This document shows positions 27,466 through 38,908 of a stretch of DNA of 64,000 nucleotides, piece by piece. Location: contig NZ_JAUHHD010000001.1 in the NCBI RefSeq assembly GCF_030410515.1, forward strand, positions 248,001 through 312,000, in the 5' to 3' direction. The notes under the pieces were generated by a model. It made no database searches and was not told the origin of the DNA. It saw only the letters and a program-made list of their open reading frames with translations. Position 1 is the first letter of the stretch, and every line of letters begins with the position of its first letter. Position numbers and translations under genes: made by a program. Source of the stretch: Arthrobacter sp. YD4. Its GTDB lineage: Bacteria > Actinomycetota > Actinomycetes > Actinomycetales > Micrococcaceae.

Positions 27466-28503
27466 TTACTTCTGGGCCCAGAGGTTGATGTCGGACTCGA
27501 CGGCGAACTCGTCGATGGCGTCCAGTTCCTCGGCGCTGAAGTCGAGCTTGTTGATCGCGGCGAGGCTGTCCTCAAGCTGCCGGACGCTGGAGGCCCCGAC
27601 GAGCGCGGAGGTGACCGGGGCGCCCTTGCGCTGGTCGCGCAGGATCCAGGCGATGGCCATCTGGGCCAGGGTCTGGCCGCGGCCCTCGGCGATCCGGTTG
27701 AGCCCGCGCACGCGGTCCAGGTTCTCCTCACTAATCATGTCCGTGTCCAGCGACTTGTGCTGGGCGGCACGGGAGTCCTCGGGGACCCCGTTGAGGTAGC
27801 GGTCGGTGAGCATGCCCTGGGCCAGGGGTGAGAACGCGATGGACCCGGCCCCCACCTGCTCCAGCGCCTCGTGCAGGCTCGGGCTGCCGTTCTCGGTCCA
27901 GCGGTTCAGCATCGAGTAGCTGGGCTGGTGGATCAGCAGGGGCGTGCCGAGGTCCTTCAGGATCCGGGCCGCTTCCAGGGTCTGTTCCGGGGTGTAGGAG
28001 GAGATGCCGGCGTAGAGGGCCTTCCCGGAGCGGACCGCCTGGTCCAGGGCGCCCATGGTTTCCTCCAGCGGGGTTTCCGGGTCCGGGCGGTGGCTGTAGA
28101 AGATGTCCACGTAGTCCAGGCCCATCCGGCCCAGCGACTGGTCCAGGCTGGCCAGCAGGTACTTGCGGGAGCCCCAGTTGCCGTAGGGGCCGGGCCACAT
28201 GTCGTAGCCGGCTTTGCTGGAGATGATCAGCTCGTCGCGGTAGGGGGCAAAGTCGTCCCGGAAGTGCCGGCCGAAGTTGGTTTCGGCGCTGCCGTAGGGC
28301 GGGCCGTAGTTGTTGGCAAGGTCGAAGTGCGTGACGCCCAGGTCGAAGGCGCGGCGCAGGATGTCCCGCTGTACCTCGAAGGGCTTGTCGTCGCCGAAGT
28401 TGTGCCACAGGCCCAGTGAGATGGCCGGCAGTTTCAGGCCGCTGCGCCCGACCCGGCGGTAGGGCATGGTGTCGTAGCGGTTTTCCGCTGCGGTGTAGGT
28501 CAT
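27466..28503 (-). CDS. Aldo/keto reductase (YghZ / L-glyceraldehyde 3-phosphate reductase type)
   Basis: NADPH-dependent reductase of the AKR14-like group, 345 residues. The catalytic tetrad is visible: Asp61 and Tyr66 in FDLANNYGPPYGSAE, Lys97 in ISSKAGYDMWPGPYG, and His in DIFYSHRPDP. These blocks match E. coli YghZ, which reduces methylglyoxal and L-glyceraldehyde 3-phosphate. The ATG at 28503 follows GGAAGGAAA. It starts 21 bp after the treZ stop, so it probably belongs to the tre operon and may clear aldehydes. Confidence 0.88.
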   Translation of the reverse strand: MTYTAAENRYDTMPYRRVGRSGLKLPAISLGLWHNFGDDKPFEVQRDILRRAFDLGVTHFDLANNYGPPYGSAETNFGRHFRDDFAPYRDELIISSKAGYDMWPGPYGNWGSRKYLLASLDQSLGRMGLDYVDIFYSHRPDPETPLEETMGALDQAVRSGKALYAGISSYTPEQTLEAARILKDLGTPLLIHQPSYSMLNRWTENGSPSLHEALEQVGAGSIAFSPLAQGMLTDRYLNGVPEDSRAAQHKSLDTDMISEENLDRVRGLNRIAEGRGQTLAQMAIAWILRDQRKGAPVTSALVGASSVRQLEDSLAAINKLDFSAEELDAIDEFAVESDINLWAQK

Positions 28504-28524
28504 GGGTTTCCTTCCGTTCTGGCG

Positions 28525-30336
28525 TTATTTCCCGGACGAGACGATGCCCGCGCTGTGGCCGGGCAGGCTCAGCGTCCCGCCGTCGAGGGCGACGGCGTCG
28601 TCCGTGGCGAGCCCCAGGGAGGACCCGGTGACGGACACTGTCCGGGCCTCGGCGGAGAAGTTCAGGGCGACCTCGGTGCCGCCGCGGCGCAGCAGCAGCC
28701 AGCCTTCGTCCTGGCTGAAGTCGACTGCGGTGTCCGCGAACCCGCCGTCGGTGAGGTCCGGCGTCGAGCGTCGCAGGGCGATGAGTTCCCGGTAGAGGTC
28801 CAGCAGCCGGGCGTGGTCTCCCTCGGAGGCCTCGGCCCAGTTCAGCTTGGAGCGGGTGAACGTCTCCGGGTCCTGGGGGTCGGGGACGACGTCGGGGTCC
28901 CAACCCATGCGTTCGAATTCCTTAATCCGGCCCTCGGCGGTGGCCTTGCCCAGGTCCGGTTCCGGGTGGGAGGTGAAGAACTGCCAGGGCGTGCTGGCTC
29001 CGTATTCCTCACCCATGAACAGCATCGGGGTGAACGGGGCGGTGAGGGTGGCGACGGCGGCGAGGGCCAACTGCCCGTAGCCCAGGGTCTGGGAAAGCCG
29101 GTCGCCTGTGGCCCGGTTGCCGATCTGGTCATGGTTCTGATTGCAGACCACCAAGGCGGCGGGGTGGACCAGGCCGGTGTTGATCGGCCGGCCGTGGTGA
29201 CGTTCCCGGAAGCTGGAGTAGCTCCCGTCGTGGAAGAAGCCCTTCTCCAGCACCTTCGCCAGTGCGCCGAGGGACCCGAAGTCCTCGTAGTAGCCGGTGG
29301 TTTCGCCGCTGACGTTGACGTGCACGGCGTGGTGGAAGTCGTCGCTCCACTGTCCGGCCAGCCCGTAGCCGTTCGCGTCCCGGGGGTAGAGCAGGCGCGG
29401 GTTGTTCAGGTCGGATTCGGCGATCATGGTGGCGGGCCGGCCGGTTTCGGCGGCGACGGCGTCGGCGAGCGCGCCGAAGTCCTCCAGCAGGTGGACGGCG
29501 CGTTCGTCCTTGAAGGCGTGCACGGCGTCTAGCCGGAGGCCGTCGACGTGGTAGTCGCGCAGCCACATGGCGGCGTTGTCCAGGATGTAAGAGCGGACGA
29601 CGTCGGAGCCGGGCCCGTCGAGGTTGACCGAGTCACCCCAGGTGTTGCCCTCGCCGGACTTCAGGTACGGGCCGAAGCGGGGCAGGTAGTTGCCGCTGGG
29701 GCCGAGGTGGTTGTAGACCACGTCCTGGATGACGCCCAGCCCGGCGGCGTGGGCGGCGTCGACGAAGCGCTGGTAGGCGGCCGGGCCGCCGTAGCCCTCG
29801 TGCACGGTGTACCAGAGGACGCCGTCGTAGCCCCAGTTGTGGGTGCCGTTGAAGCCGTTGACCGGCAGCAGTTCGACGAAGTCGACGCCGAGGTCGGCGA
29901 GGTAGTCGAGTTTTCCGGCGGCGGCGTCGAGGGTTCCCTCGGGGGTGAAGGTGCCCAGGTGCAGCTCATAGATGACGCTGCCTTGCAGTTCCCGGCCGGA
30001 CCAGCCGCCGTCGGCCCACTGGTGTCCGCGGGGGTCGAAGGTCCGGGAGAGGGAGTGGACGCCCTCGGGCTGCCGGCGGGAGCGCGGGTCCGGCAGCGGG
30101 CTGTCGTCGCCGTCGAGGAGGTAGCCGTAGTCGACGTCGTCGCCGGCCGGCGCGTCCGCCGCCGTCCACCAGCCCTCGGGGCCTGAGGTTGCGCGGGTCA
30201 TGGTGTAGCGCTGGCCGCCTGCGAGCAGGACGACGTCCTTGGCCTCCGGCGCCCAGATGTCGAAGCGCGCGGATCCGTCTGTGGGCAGTGTCATTGCCGT
30301 TCCCCCTGGGTTGGCGTGGGTCTGTGAAGGGCTCAT
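28525..30336 (-). CDS. treZ: Malto-oligosyltrehalose trehalohydrolase TreZ
   Basis: Releases trehalose from maltooligosyl trehalose made by TreY. It has 603 residues in the GH13 family; N-terminal domain [17 protein letters not shown], then the barrel with [10 protein letters not shown] (catalytic Asp) and [10 protein letters not shown] (acid Glu), and [15 protein letters not shown]. The ATG at 30336 overlaps the treY stop (ATGA). A second ATG at 30294 has GGGGGAA upstream and would remove 14 poorly conserved residues; either could be used. Confidence 0.95.
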   Translation of the reverse strand: MSPSQTHANPGGTAMTLPTDGSARFDIWAPEAKDVVLLAGGQRYTMTRATSGPEGWWTAADAPAGDDVDYGYLLDGDDSPLPDPRSRRQPEGVHSLSRTFDPRGHQWADGGWSGRELQGSVIYELHLGTFTPEGTLDAAAGKLDYLADLGVDFVELLPVNGFNGTHNWGYDGVLWYTVHEGYGGPAAYQRFVDAAHAAGLGVIQDVVYNHLGPSGNYLPRFGPYLKSGEGNTWGDSVNLDGPGSDVVRSYILDNAAMWLRDYHVDGLRLDAVHAFKDERAVHLLEDFGALADAVAAETGRPATMIAESDLNNPRLLYPRDANGYGLAGQWSDDFHHAVHVNVSGETTGYYEDFGSLGALAKVLEKGFFHDGSYSSFRERHHGRPINTGLVHPAALVVCNQNHDQIGNRATGDRLSQTLGYGQLALAAVATLTAPFTPMLFMGEEYGASTPWQFFTSHPEPDLGKATAEGRIKEFERMGWDPDVVPDPQDPETFTRSKLNWAEASEGDHARLLDLYRELIALRRSTPDLTDGGFADTAVDFSQDEGWLLLRRGGTEVALNFSAEARTVSVTGSSLGLATDDAVALDGGTLSLPGHSAGIVSSGK

Positions 30337-32657
30337 GCGGTCGGGGCGAGGAGGGCCACCGGGAAGTGGCGGAGGAGATCCCCCACCGCCACGGAGCCGG
30401 ATTCGAAGGACCGGCCGGTGAGCTGGTCGGTCATCGGCACGGCGAGCTCAAGGGCCGTGTCCTGCCAGCCGCCGCGCTGCTCCAGGCCGTGGGGCAGGCG
30501 GGTGGCGACGGTGACGGCGCCCGGGGCGTCCTGCCCGCGGTCGAAGGCGACGACGTGGCCGGCGGCGTGACCGGTGGCCTGCAGCGGCGTGTAGCCGGTG
30601 AAGAGGTCCTGCCGGTCGCGGCGCAGGCGTAACGCTCGGGAGGTGACCAGGAGTTTGGCGTCGTCGTCGCGGTAGGAGTCCGGCAGGTCGCCGCCGTCCA
30701 GCCGCGCCAGGGCGGCCCGGCGGGCGCCGAAGTCGAATGGACGCCGGTTGTCCGGGTCGGTCAGCGACCGGTCCCAGAACTCGGTGCCCTGGTAGACGTC
30801 CGGGACGCCGGGCATGGTGAGCTGGACGAGCTTGGCGCCGAGCGCGTTGACGGCGCCCCGCGGGTCCAGCCATTCGACCAGTGAATCCAGCTCGGCACGA
30901 ACGGCGGGGTTGTCGAAGGCGGCGTCGACCGCGGCGGTCAGCTTGGTCTCGAACTCCTCGTTCGGGTCCAGCCAGTCGGTGGAGTTTCCCGCTTCCCGGG
31001 CGGCCTTCTGCGCGTAGGACTGCAACCGGTCCCTGTCCGCCGGCCAGACTCCGGCGATGGCCTGCCAGAGCAGGTTCGCCAGCGGGCCATCGGGCAACGG
31101 GGCGAGCTGCTGCAGCCGTCCCAAAGCCGCACTCCATTCGGCGGGGCACTCGGCGAGCACCGTGATCCGGGCGCGGGTGTCCTCGCTGCGTTTGGTGTCG
31201 TGGGTGCTGAGCGTCGTCATGGACAGCGGCAGGCGCTCCTGCCGGCGGGTCATCCGCGTGTGGAAGTCGTCCACGGAAACCGCGAATTCGGTGGGGTCCG
31301 CACCGACCTCGGTGAGGGTGCCCAGCCGGGTGTAGCGGAAGAAGGCCGTGTCCTCGACGCCCTTCGCCATCACCATGCCGGAGGTCTGCTGGAAGCGGCG
31401 GCCCAGTTCCTCACCGGCGTCGGGACCGGCCTTCAGGAGCAGCGGCAGCAGGCTGGTGACGGCGTCCTTGAGCTCCGGCCGGCGCTCGACGGCGAGATCG
31501 CACGCTTCCCTCAGCACGTCCTCCCCCTCGGGCAGGTAGCTGCGGTAGACCGGAAAGGCGGCAATGATCTCGGAGAGGGCGTCCGCCGCGGCGTCCACGG
31601 TCAGTCCGGCGTCCGCCGGGACCAGCCGCGCGAGGCGGAGCATCTCGGAGTGCAGGATGCCGTCGGTGATCCGCCGCTTGGTGCCGCGGATCATGTCCTC
31701 GTAATCGGGAACCCGGCCGTCACGCAGCGACGCGTCCAGGGCGTCCAGGCCCGCCTGGCCGGCCGGGTCGACGAAGAGCCGGTCCACGTCCGCGAGCGCG
31801 TCGTAGCCGGTGGTGCCCTCGGCTTCGAACCCGGCAGGCAATTCCTCGCCCGGCTCCAGGATCTTCTCGATCAGCAGGTACGCCCCGCCGGTGGCCTCGC
31901 GGAGCCGGTGCAGGTAGCCCTCCGGGTCTGCCAGGCCGTCCGGGTGGTCGATGCGGAGGCCGTCCACCAGGTCCTCGCGGAACCAACGGACAATCTCCTC
32001 GTGCGCCTCGTCGAAGACCTTCGGGTCCTCGACCCTGATCCCGGCGAGGGTGTTGACCGCGAAGAACCGGCGGTAGTTCAGTTCGTTGTCGGCGCGGCGC
32101 CAGCCCACCAGTTCGTAGTGCTGCCGGTCGTGGACCGCGCGGGGGTCGTCCCCGGCGGAGTAGGTCCCGGCTGCCAGGGGGAACCGGTGGTCGTAGTAGC
32201 GCAGTTCGCCGTCGCGGACCTCCAGGGCGTCGACGTCGGAGTCCTCACCGAGAACGGGGATGCGGATGCGTCCGCCGCCGAAGTCCCAGTCGACGTCGAA
32301 CGCCGGGGCATAGGGCGACTGGCGGCCTTCCTTGAGCAGGGACCACCACCACGGGTTCTGGATGGGGGTGGCGACGCCGACGTGGTTGGGCACGATGTCC
32401 ACCAGGACGCCCATGCCGGCCTCGCGGGCGGCGCGGGCGACCGCGGCGAGGCCCTCGGGGCCGCCGCGGTCGGGGTCCACGGTGGAGGGGTCGGTGACGT
32501 CGTAGCCGTGGTCCGATCCCTTCTCCGCGGTGAGGATGGGTGAGAGGTAGATCCAGTCGACGCCGAGCGACTTCAGGTACGGGACCTGGGCGGCGGCGTC
32601 CTGCAGGGTGAAGCCGGACCGGATTTGCAGCCGGTACGTGGAGATCGGGGTTTTCAT
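30333..32657 (-). CDS. treY: Malto-oligosyltrehalose synthase TreY
   Basis: Rearranges the reducing-end alpha-1,4 bond of maltodextrins to an alpha,alpha-1,1 trehalose bond. It has 774 residues: [36 protein letters not shown] at the start, DIVPNHVG, then [15 protein letters not shown] with the nucleophile Asp. It overlaps treX upstream and treZ downstream by four bases each, giving translational coupling through the operon. Confidence 0.96.
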   Translation of the reverse strand: MKTPISTYRLQIRSGFTLQDAAAQVPYLKSLGVDWIYLSPILTAEKGSDHGYDVTDPSTVDPDRGGPEGLAAVARAAREAGMGVLVDIVPNHVGVATPIQNPWWWSLLKEGRQSPYAPAFDVDWDFGGGRIRIPVLGEDSDVDALEVRDGELRYYDHRFPLAAGTYSAGDDPRAVHDRQHYELVGWRRADNELNYRRFFAVNTLAGIRVEDPKVFDEAHEEIVRWFREDLVDGLRIDHPDGLADPEGYLHRLREATGGAYLLIEKILEPGEELPAGFEAEGTTGYDALADVDRLFVDPAGQAGLDALDASLRDGRVPDYEDMIRGTKRRITDGILHSEMLRLARLVPADAGLTVDAAADALSEIIAAFPVYRSYLPEGEDVLREACDLAVERRPELKDAVTSLLPLLLKAGPDAGEELGRRFQQTSGMVMAKGVEDTAFFRYTRLGTLTEVGADPTEFAVSVDDFHTRMTRRQERLPLSMTTLSTHDTKRSEDTRARITVLAECPAEWSAALGRLQQLAPLPDGPLANLLWQAIAGVWPADRDRLQSYAQKAAREAGNSTDWLDPNEEFETKLTAAVDAAFDNPAVRAELDSLVEWLDPRGAVNALGAKLVQLTMPGVPDVYQGTEFWDRSLTDPDNRRPFDFGARRAALARLDGGDLPDSYRDDDAKLLVTSRALRLRRDRQDLFTGYTPLQATGHAAGHVVAFDRGQDAPGAVTVATRLPHGLEQRGGWQDTALELAVPMTDQLTGRSFESGSVAVGDLLRHFPVALLAPTA

Positions 32658-34894
32658 GCCTGGGTGGCCTTCGCTTCGCTCTCGTCGGCGGCCTTGGTCT
32701 GGGCCTGAACCATCTCTTCCTGGGCTTCCTCATCGGCGGCGCGGGCGGCCAGCGACGCGGCGGCCGAGTAGTCGACCTCCACCTCGGGGCCGGTGTAGGC
32801 ACGCAGCACCACCATGGACTTGGCGGCGAGGGTCAGGGTGGTCCCGGCCTTCAGCGGCTCGTAGTCGTCGGCCTGGGCTGCGGTGTCGATGAGGACCTCC
32901 CAGTTCGGGGAGTACTCGTCCGGCGGCAGGATGAAGTCGACGCCGTCGTCGTGGGCGTTGAAGGCCAAAAGGAAGCTGTCGTCGGTGATCCGCCGGCCTC
33001 GGGAGTCCTGTTCCTGGATGCCGTGGCCGTTGAGGAACACGCCGATGGTCCGGCCGAAGCCGCTCCCCCAGTCCTCCGGGAGCATGCCCGTTCCGTCGGT
33101 CTTGAGCCAGACGATGTCCGGCAGCTTCTCACCCTCACCGCGTACCACCGGGCGGCCGTCGAAGAAACGGCTGCGGCGGAAGGTCGGGTGGTCGTGGCGG
33201 AGCTTGTTCACGAAGGCGGTGAATTCCACCAGCGGCTGGTCCATCGCCTCCCAGTGGACCCAGCTGAGCTCGGAGTCCTGGCAATAGGTGTTGTTGTTGC
33301 CCTGCTGGGTGCGGCCGAGTTCGTCGCCGTGCAGCAGCATGGGGACGCCCTGGGAGAGCAGCAGCGTGGCGATGAAGTTGCGCTGCTGGCGGGCGCGCAG
33401 GGCGAGGACGGTCTCGTCGTCGGTGTCGCCCTCGATGCCGCAGTTCCAGGAGCGGTTGTGGGATTCGCCGTCGTTGTTGCCCTCGCCGTTGGCCTCGTTG
33501 TGCTTCTCGTTGTAGGACACGAGGTCCCGCATGGTGAAGCCGTCGTGTGCGGTGACGAAGTTGATGGAGGCCACGGGCCGGCGGGCGGAGCTCTCGTAGA
33601 GGTCCGCGGAGCCGGTCAGCCGGGAGGCAAATTCGCCCAGCGTGGAGGGTTCGCCGCGCCAGAAGTCGCGCACGGTGTCCCGGTACTTGCCGTTCCATTC
33701 GGTCCACTGCGGCGGGAAGTTGCCCACCTGGTAGCCGCCGGGGCCGACGTCCCAGGGCTCGGCGATGAGCTTGACCTGGGAGACGATCGGGTCCTGCTGG
33801 ATGAGTTCGAAGAACGTCGAGAGCTTGTCCACGTCGTAGAACTCGCGGGCCAGGGTGGAGGCGAGGTCGAAGCGGAAGCCGTCGACGTGCATCTCGGTGA
33901 CCCAGTAGCGCAGCGAGTCCATCAGGAGCTGCAGCGAGTGCGGGTGCCGGACGTTCAGGGAGTTACCGGTGCCGGTGTAGTCCATGTAGTGCTTGAGGTC
34001 GCCGTCCACCAGGCGGTAGTAGGCCTGGTTGTCGATGCCCTTGAAGGAGAGCGTGGGTCCCAGGTGGTTGCCCTCGGCGGTGTGGTTGTAGACCACATCG
34101 AGGATGACCTCGATGCCGGCACGGTGCAGGTCCCGGACCATGGCCTTGAACTCCTGGACCTGGAGGCCGCCGTCCCCGGCGGAGCTGTAGGTGTTCTGCG
34201 GGGCGAAGAAGCCGATGGTGTTGTAGCCCCAGTAGTTATTCAGGCCCTTCTCCACCAAGGTGCCGTCGTTGACGAACTGGTGCACGGGCATAAGCTCGAT
34301 GGCGGTGACGCCGAGCTTCTTGAGGTGTTCGACGACGGCGGGGTGCGCCACGCCTGCGTAGGTGCCGCGCTGCTCCTCGGGGATGTCCGGGTGCAGCTCG
34401 GTCAGGCCCTTCACGTGCGCCTCGTAGATGACCGACTCATGGTAGGGCACGCGCAGCTGGCGGTCGCCGTCCCATTCGAAGAAGGGGTTGATGACCACGC
34501 CGTGCATGGTGTGCGGCGCGGAGTCCGCGTCATTGGTGGAATCCGGGTCGCCGAACTCGTAGGAGAAGAGGGCCGGGTCCCAGTCGATCTGGCCCTTGAT
34601 GGCCTTCGCGTACGGATCCAGGAGGAGTTTGTTCGGGTTGAACCGGTTCCCGTTGGCCGGGTCGTATGGCCCGTGGACGCGGAAGCCGTAGCGCTGGCCT
34701 GGCTGGACCATGGGCAGGTAACAGTGCCAGACGTAGCCGTCCACCTCGGTGAGTTCGATCCGGGTTTCGGTGAGGTCGTCGGCCAGGAGGCAAAGCTCCA
34801 CCCGCTCAGCCTGTTCGCTGAACAGTGCAAAATTGGTGCCGGTGCCGTCGAACGTGGCTCCCAGCGGGTATGCCGTTCCGGGCCAAACTTCCAT
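32654..34894 (-). CDS. treX: Glycogen debranching enzyme TreX/GlgX
   Basis: Isoamylase-type GH13 enzyme that trims alpha-1,6 branches of glycogen, giving linear chains for TreY. It has 746 residues with a CBM48-like start ([25 protein letters not shown]), [24 protein letters not shown] (catalytic Asp) and [16 protein letters not shown] (acid Glu). The last 30 residues are a Glu/Ala/Lys-rich tail. The ATG at 34894 has GAGGAG seven bases upstream. It is the first gene of treX-treY-treZ-AKR. Confidence 0.95.
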   Translation of the reverse strand: MEVWPGTAYPLGATFDGTGTNFALFSEQAERVELCLLADDLTETRIELTEVDGYVWHCYLPMVQPGQRYGFRVHGPYDPANGNRFNPNKLLLDPYAKAIKGQIDWDPALFSYEFGDPDSTNDADSAPHTMHGVVINPFFEWDGDRQLRVPYHESVIYEAHVKGLTELHPDIPEEQRGTYAGVAHPAVVEHLKKLGVTAIELMPVHQFVNDGTLVEKGLNNYWGYNTIGFFAPQNTYSSAGDGGLQVQEFKAMVRDLHRAGIEVILDVVYNHTAEGNHLGPTLSFKGIDNQAYYRLVDGDLKHYMDYTGTGNSLNVRHPHSLQLLMDSLRYWVTEMHVDGFRFDLASTLAREFYDVDKLSTFFELIQQDPIVSQVKLIAEPWDVGPGGYQVGNFPPQWTEWNGKYRDTVRDFWRGEPSTLGEFASRLTGSADLYESSARRPVASINFVTAHDGFTMRDLVSYNEKHNEANGEGNNDGESHNRSWNCGIEGDTDDETVLALRARQQRNFIATLLLSQGVPMLLHGDELGRTQQGNNNTYCQDSELSWVHWEAMDQPLVEFTAFVNKLRHDHPTFRRSRFFDGRPVVRGEGEKLPDIVWLKTDGTGMLPEDWGSGFGRTIGVFLNGHGIQEQDSRGRRITDDSFLLAFNAHDDGVDFILPPDEYSPNWEVLIDTAAQADDYEPLKAGTTLTLAAKSMVVLRAYTGPEVEVDYSAAASLAARAADEEAQEEMVQAQTKAADESEAKATQA

Positions 34895-34984
34895 GTGTAC
34901 TCCTCGTGCGATGCGGACTATCTCTAGACAGACTACTTGTAAGCAGGGTTACTAAATTACCAAGACGCGGCGGGGTCGGTTGTG
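34895..34984 (-). promoter_or_regulatory. treX promoter region
   Basis: A 90-bp gap between nnr and treX that is AT-rich for this genome. It contains GTAA-N6-TTAC (34939-34952), a possible repressor half-site pair, and several TAG-rich boxes. No single promoter can be chosen with confidence. Confidence 0.35.
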
Positions 34985-36547
34985 TTACAGCGCGGCCATG
35001 ACCTCCGGGAGCGTGCGGGCGATATCGCCGGCCGTGATGGGGCCGCCGCGGCTGGCGAGTGTCCCGGCCCGGCCGTGCAGGCTGGCGGCCATGGCGCCGG
35101 CGGCGGCCCAGCGGTCCGCGGCCGCGATTCCGCCGGCGGCGAAGTGCTCCGGATCGTCTGCCAGTTGGGCCATCAGGGCGCCCAGGATGCCGCCCAGGAC
35201 GTCGCCGCTGCCCGCCGTGGCCATCCAGGGGGTGGCCTCGGCCTGGCTGAACACCTCACCGGACGGGGCCGCCACAAGGGTGGTCGCACCCTTGAGCAGC
35301 ACCGTCGCGCCGGTCAGGGACACCGCGTGCCGGGCACTGGCCAGCGGCGCGGCCTCGACGGCCGACCGCTCCCCGCCGGCTCCGTAGCGGGTCAGGAGGG
35401 TGGCCAGTTCTCCGGCGTGGGGCGTCAGCACGGTCTGGCCGGTCAGCTCATGGGGCAGGACGGGAAGGGCGCCGGCGTCGGCCACCACGGGCAGCCCGGC
35501 GGCGGCCGCGGTCCGGACACGGTCAAGCTGCTCCCCGGCGCCGTCGTCGAGTCCCGAGCCGAGGAGCCAGGCCTGGACCCGCACGTCGGTATCCTGGCCG
35601 CAGACCACCTCGGGGCAGGCGCGCCGGACCAGGTCGGCGACAGCCGGCGGACCGACGTAGCGGACCATGCCGACGCCGGCGGCGAGTGCGCCGCGGCAGG
35701 CGAGGACGGCGGCTCCGGGGTACCGCTCAGATCCGGCGACCACGCCAAGGACGCCGCGGGAGTACTTCTGTGCCCGGCGGGACGGGTAAGGCAGGAGCGC
35801 CGCAAGGTCCGGGGCCTGCAGCCGGCGCACGGACGGGTGGCCAAGGCCGTCCTCGACGCCGATGGGCACCGTCACGATTCGGCCGGCATGGTCCGCGCCG
35901 GGGTCGGCCAGGAGGCCGGCCTTGGCGGCGCCGAAGGTCACGGTCAGGTCGGCGGGAAGGACCACGCCGGGTGCCTCGCCCGTGTCCGCGTCGATGCCGC
36001 TGGGGATATCGCAGGCCACCACGAGGGCTCCGGTGCCGGGAGTCTGCCTCCGGTCACGCTGGTCCCGGATCTCACCGGCCAGCAGTTCAAGGAGCCGAGC
36101 CATCGGGCCCTGGAGGGCCCCGCGGGCGCCGGTACCAAGGATGGCGTCGATGACAATGTCGGAGCCGGCGGCCCGGCGCGCCAGCCCGGCAACGCTCTCG
36201 CCGGAGTCCGGCAGGGCAATGGACCTGCCTCCGGAGGCGTGGAAGGCGGCCAGGCCCTCCGGGTGGGCGTCGCCGGCGGTGAGTATCGCCGTCGTCATCA
36301 TGCCGCGGCGGCCCAACAGAGCCGCGGCGAAGAGGCCGTCCCCGCCGTTGTTCCCCTTGCCCGCGAGGACGGTGACGCTCCCTCCGTAGAGACGGCGCCC
36401 GCCGCCCCGCAATTCCCGCACCACGGCGTTGGCCAGCCCGTAGGCGGCCCGCTGCATGAGAACAGCGCCCATACCGGGGTCCGCGGCTGCTTCCAGGAAC
36501 CGCCTTTCGACGTCCCGGATGTGCGTTCCGGTATGGGCGCTGATCAT
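34985..36547 (-). CDS. nnr: Bifunctional NAD(P)H-hydrate epimerase / ADP-dependent dehydratase
   Basis: Repairs hydrated NAD(P)H: the N-terminal YjeF domain (1-220) epimerises and the C-terminal domain (about 230-520) dehydrates. It has 520 residues; VTVLAGKGNNGGDGLFAAALL (59-79) and DIPSGIDADTGE belong to the epimerase, while GVVAGSERYPGAAVLA, LTPHAGELATLL and ATAGSGDVLGGILGAL belong to the ribokinase-like dehydratase. The ATG lies three bases after the acpS stop. It is the third gene of glmS-acpS-nnr. Confidence 0.95.
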   Translation of the reverse strand: MISAHTGTHIRDVERRFLEAAADPGMGAVLMQRAAYGLANAVVRELRGGGRRLYGGSVTVLAGKGNNGGDGLFAAALLGRRGMMTTAILTAGDAHPEGLAAFHASGGRSIALPDSGESVAGLARRAAGSDIVIDAILGTGARGALQGPMARLLELLAGEIRDQRDRRQTPGTGALVVACDIPSGIDADTGEAPGVVLPADLTVTFGAAKAGLLADPGADHAGRIVTVPIGVEDGLGHPSVRRLQAPDLAALLPYPSRRAQKYSRGVLGVVAGSERYPGAAVLACRGALAAGVGMVRYVGPPAVADLVRRACPEVVCGQDTDVRVQAWLLGSGLDDGAGEQLDRVRTAAAAGLPVVADAGALPVLPHELTGQTVLTPHAGELATLLTRYGAGGERSAVEAAPLASARHAVSLTGATVLLKGATTLVAAPSGEVFSQAEATPWMATAGSGDVLGGILGALMAQLADDPEHFAAGGIAAADRWAAAGAMAASLHGRAGTLASRGGPITAGDIARTLPEVMAAL

Positions 36548-36550
36548 GGC

Positions 36551-36898
36551 TTAGCCTTCGGCGATCACCGTGGCGGTGGCGATCCCGCCGTCGTGGCTGA
36601 TGGAGAGGTGCCAGCGCTTGACGCCCTTGGACTGGGCCACGGCCAGCACGGTGCCCTTGACCTGCACCGTGGGGCCGTTCTGGTCCAGGCCGATCCAGCA
36701 GTCCTGCCAGTTCATACCGGCCGGGGCGCCGAGGACCTTGGCGACGGCTTCCTTGGCGGCAAACCGGGCCGCCAGGGAGCGGGTATTGAGCTCACGCTCG
36801 GCCGGGACGAACAACCTGTCCCGCAACCCGGGGGTGCGCTCCAGTTGCCGTCCGAACCGCTCGATGTCTACGACGTCTACGCCAATGCCTACGATCAT
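36551..36898 (-). CDS. acpS: Holo-[acyl-carrier-protein] synthase
   Basis: Attaches 4'-phosphopantetheine from CoA to acyl carrier protein. It has 115 residues; [12 protein letters not shown] (4-15) carries the metal-binding Asp8 and [14 protein letters not shown] (44-57) the Glu50 motif. It is compact and of typical length. It lies four bases after the glmS stop. CoA for the reaction depends on CoaA, whose gene is divergent from glmS. Confidence 0.96.
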   Translation of the reverse strand: MIVGIGVDVVDIERFGRQLERTPGLRDRLFVPAERELNTRSLAARFAAKEAVAKVLGAPAGMNWQDCWIGLDQNGPTVQVKGTVLAVAQSKGVKRWHLSISHDGGIATATVIAEG

Positions 36899-36902
36899 GC
36901 GG

Positions 36903-38795
36903 CTATTCTACGGTCACGCTCTTGGCGAGGTTCCGCGGCTGGTCCACGTCGTAGCCCTTGGCACTGGCGAGGGCCAGGGCGAAGATCTGTAGCGGCACGG
37001 TGGTCAGCAGCGGCGCCAGCAGCGTGGGGGTTTCCGGGATGTAGATGACGTGCTCGGCGAACGCCTTGACCGCGTCGTCGCCTTCTTCGGCAATGACGAT
37101 CGTCTTGGCACCGCGGGCGCGGACTTCCTGGATGTTGGAGACAACCTTGGCGTGCAGGGAGTCGCGGCCACGCGGGGATGGGACCACCACGAACACCGGC
37201 TGGCCCTCCTCGATCAGGGCGATCGGGCCGTGCTTGAGCTCGCCGGCGGCAAAGCCCTCGGCATGGATGTAGGCAAGCTCCTTGAGCTTGAGCGCACCCT
37301 CCATGGCCACCGGGAAGCCGACGTGCCGGCCCAGGAACAGCACGGACTTGGCGTCGACCATGGACTCGCCGAGCTCCTTGATCCGGGCGGCGTCGTCGAG
37401 GATGGACTGGACCTTCTCCGGGATCTTGCCCAGGTCGGAGAGGATGTCCTTGATCTCACCCTGGAACTTGTTACCGCGCAGCTGGGCGAGGTAGAGGCCC
37501 AGCAGGTAGGCGGCGGTGATCTGGGCCAGGAAGGCCTTGGTGGAGGCGACGGCGATTTCCGGGCCGGCGTGCGTGTACAGCACGGCGTCGGATTCGCGCG
37601 GGATCGTGGAGCCGTTGGTGTTGCAAATGGCCACCGTCTTGGCACCCTGCTCCTTGGCGTAGCGGACCGCCATGAGCGTGTCCATGGTCTCGCCGGACTG
37701 GGAGATCGAGACGATCAGGGTCTGGGCGTCCACGATCGGGTCACGGTAGCGGAACTCGTGCGAGAGCTCGACCTCCGTGGGGATCCGGCACCAGCGCTCG
37801 ATCGCGTATTTCGCGACCTGGCCGGCGTAAGCGGAGGTACCGCACGCGAGCACGATGATCTTGTCGACGCTCTTGAGCAGATCGGGGTCAATGCGCAGCT
37901 CGTCCAAGGTGAGCTTGCCGTCGACGTCGGAGCGGCCCAGCAGGGTCTGCAGCACGGCGTCGGGCTGGTCGTGGATTTCCTTCTCCATGAAGGACGGGAA
38001 GCCGCCCTTCTCCGCGGAGGCCGGGTCCCAGTTGACGTGGTACTCCTTGCCCTCGGCCGGGGCACCGAAGAAGTCGGTGATCTCCACGGACTCGGCGGTG
38101 ATGGTGACGATCTGGTCCTGGCCGAGTTCCACCGCGCGGCGGGTGTAGTCGATGAAGCCGGAGACGTCGGAGCCCAGGAAGTTCTCGCCTTCGCCGAGGC
38201 CCACCACCAGCGGGGAGTTGCGGCGGGCGGCCACGACGACGTCGGGCTGGTCGGCGTGCACGGCGAGCAGCGTGAAGGCGCCCTCGAGCCGCTGGCAGGC
38301 GAGCTGCATGGCCTTAGTCAGGCCGCCGTTGGCTTTGTCGCCGCCGAGCTGGTTGCGGTAGATGTCGCCGAGCAGGGCGGCTGCGACCTCGGTATCGGTC
38401 TCCGACTGGAAGGTCACGCCCTTCTCCAGCAGTTCCTGCTTGAGTTCGGCGAAGTTCTCGATGATGCCGTTGTGGATCAGCGCCAGCTTGCCGCCGTCGG
38501 ACAGGTGCGGGTGTGCGTTCTGGTCGGTCGGACCGCCGTGTGTGGCCCACCGGGTGTGGCCAATGCCGGTGGTCGCAGCCGGCAGCGGGTTGGCTTCAAG
38601 TTCGGCGATGAGGTTGCTGAGCTTGCCGGACTTCTTCCGCGAGGAGATCGCGCCATCGGCGACCACGGCGATACCCGCGGAGTCGTATCCGCGGTACTCC
38701 AGCCGGCGCAGACCTTCGAGGACGACGTCCAGGGCCTGGTGCTCGGTACTTACCTGGCCACTCGGGCGGCCTACATATCCAACGATTCCACACAT
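36903..38795 (-). CDS. glmS: Glutamine--fructose-6-phosphate aminotransferase (isomerising)
   Basis: Makes glucosamine 6-phosphate from fructose 6-phosphate and glutamine, the entry to UDP-GlcNAc. It has 630 residues from the ATG at 38795; MCGIVGYVG gives Cys2 as the N-terminal nucleophile after Met removal. The glutaminase domain (to about 240) is followed by two SIS domains ([17 protein letters not shown]) and the conserved end LAKSVTVE. The open frame extends 5', but Cys must be N-terminal, which fixes the start. No Shine-Dalgarno site; TAAGCT lies seven bases upstream. No glmS riboswitch-like leader is possible with this start. Confidence 0.97.
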   Translation of the reverse strand: MCGIVGYVGRPSGQVSTEHQALDVVLEGLRRLEYRGYDSAGIAVVADGAISSRKKSGKLSNLIAELEANPLPAATTGIGHTRWATHGGPTDQNAHPHLSDGGKLALIHNGIIENFAELKQELLEKGVTFQSETDTEVAAALLGDIYRNQLGGDKANGGLTKAMQLACQRLEGAFTLLAVHADQPDVVVAARRNSPLVVGLGEGENFLGSDVSGFIDYTRRAVELGQDQIVTITAESVEITDFFGAPAEGKEYHVNWDPASAEKGGFPSFMEKEIHDQPDAVLQTLLGRSDVDGKLTLDELRIDPDLLKSVDKIIVLACGTSAYAGQVAKYAIERWCRIPTEVELSHEFRYRDPIVDAQTLIVSISQSGETMDTLMAVRYAKEQGAKTVAICNTNGSTIPRESDAVLYTHAGPEIAVASTKAFLAQITAAYLLGLYLAQLRGNKFQGEIKDILSDLGKIPEKVQSILDDAARIKELGESMVDAKSVLFLGRHVGFPVAMEGALKLKELAYIHAEGFAAGELKHGPIALIEEGQPVFVVVPSPRGRDSLHAKVVSNIQEVRARGAKTIVIAEEGDDAVKAFAEHVIYIPETPTLLAPLLTTVPLQIFALALASAKGYDVDQPRNLAKSVTVE

Positions 38796-38802
38796 GGGCA
38801 CC

Positions 38803-38808
38803 AGCTTA
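38803..38808 (-). promoter_or_regulatory. -10 box of glmS (leaderless)
   Basis: TAAGCT on the minus strand, 7 nt before the ATG at 38795. Confidence 0.45.
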
Positions 38809-38895
38809 TCTGGTTTTAAGGCTGCACTCAGGATCGCTACGCCCGGAGCGCCAGCCGTCACGGCGCGCGCATTTCGCTCTGGGCGCCCGCGAGGG

Positions 38896-38901
38896 CAGAA
38901 T
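38896..38901 (+). promoter_or_regulatory. -10 box of coaA (leaderless)
   Basis: CAGAAT, 7 nt before the GTG at 38909. It is divergent from the glmS promoter within a 113-bp gap. Confidence 0.4.
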
Positions 38902-38908
38902 CTCTAGG

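Noticed and set aside
34939..34952. GTAA-N6-TTAC as a defined repressor operator for treX
   Set aside because: Four-base arms are too short to separate from chance without comparison of related promoters.
38796..38908. glmS ribozyme
   Set aside because: The likely -10 box is seven bases before the ATG, so there is no room for a leader, and no ribozyme core is seen.
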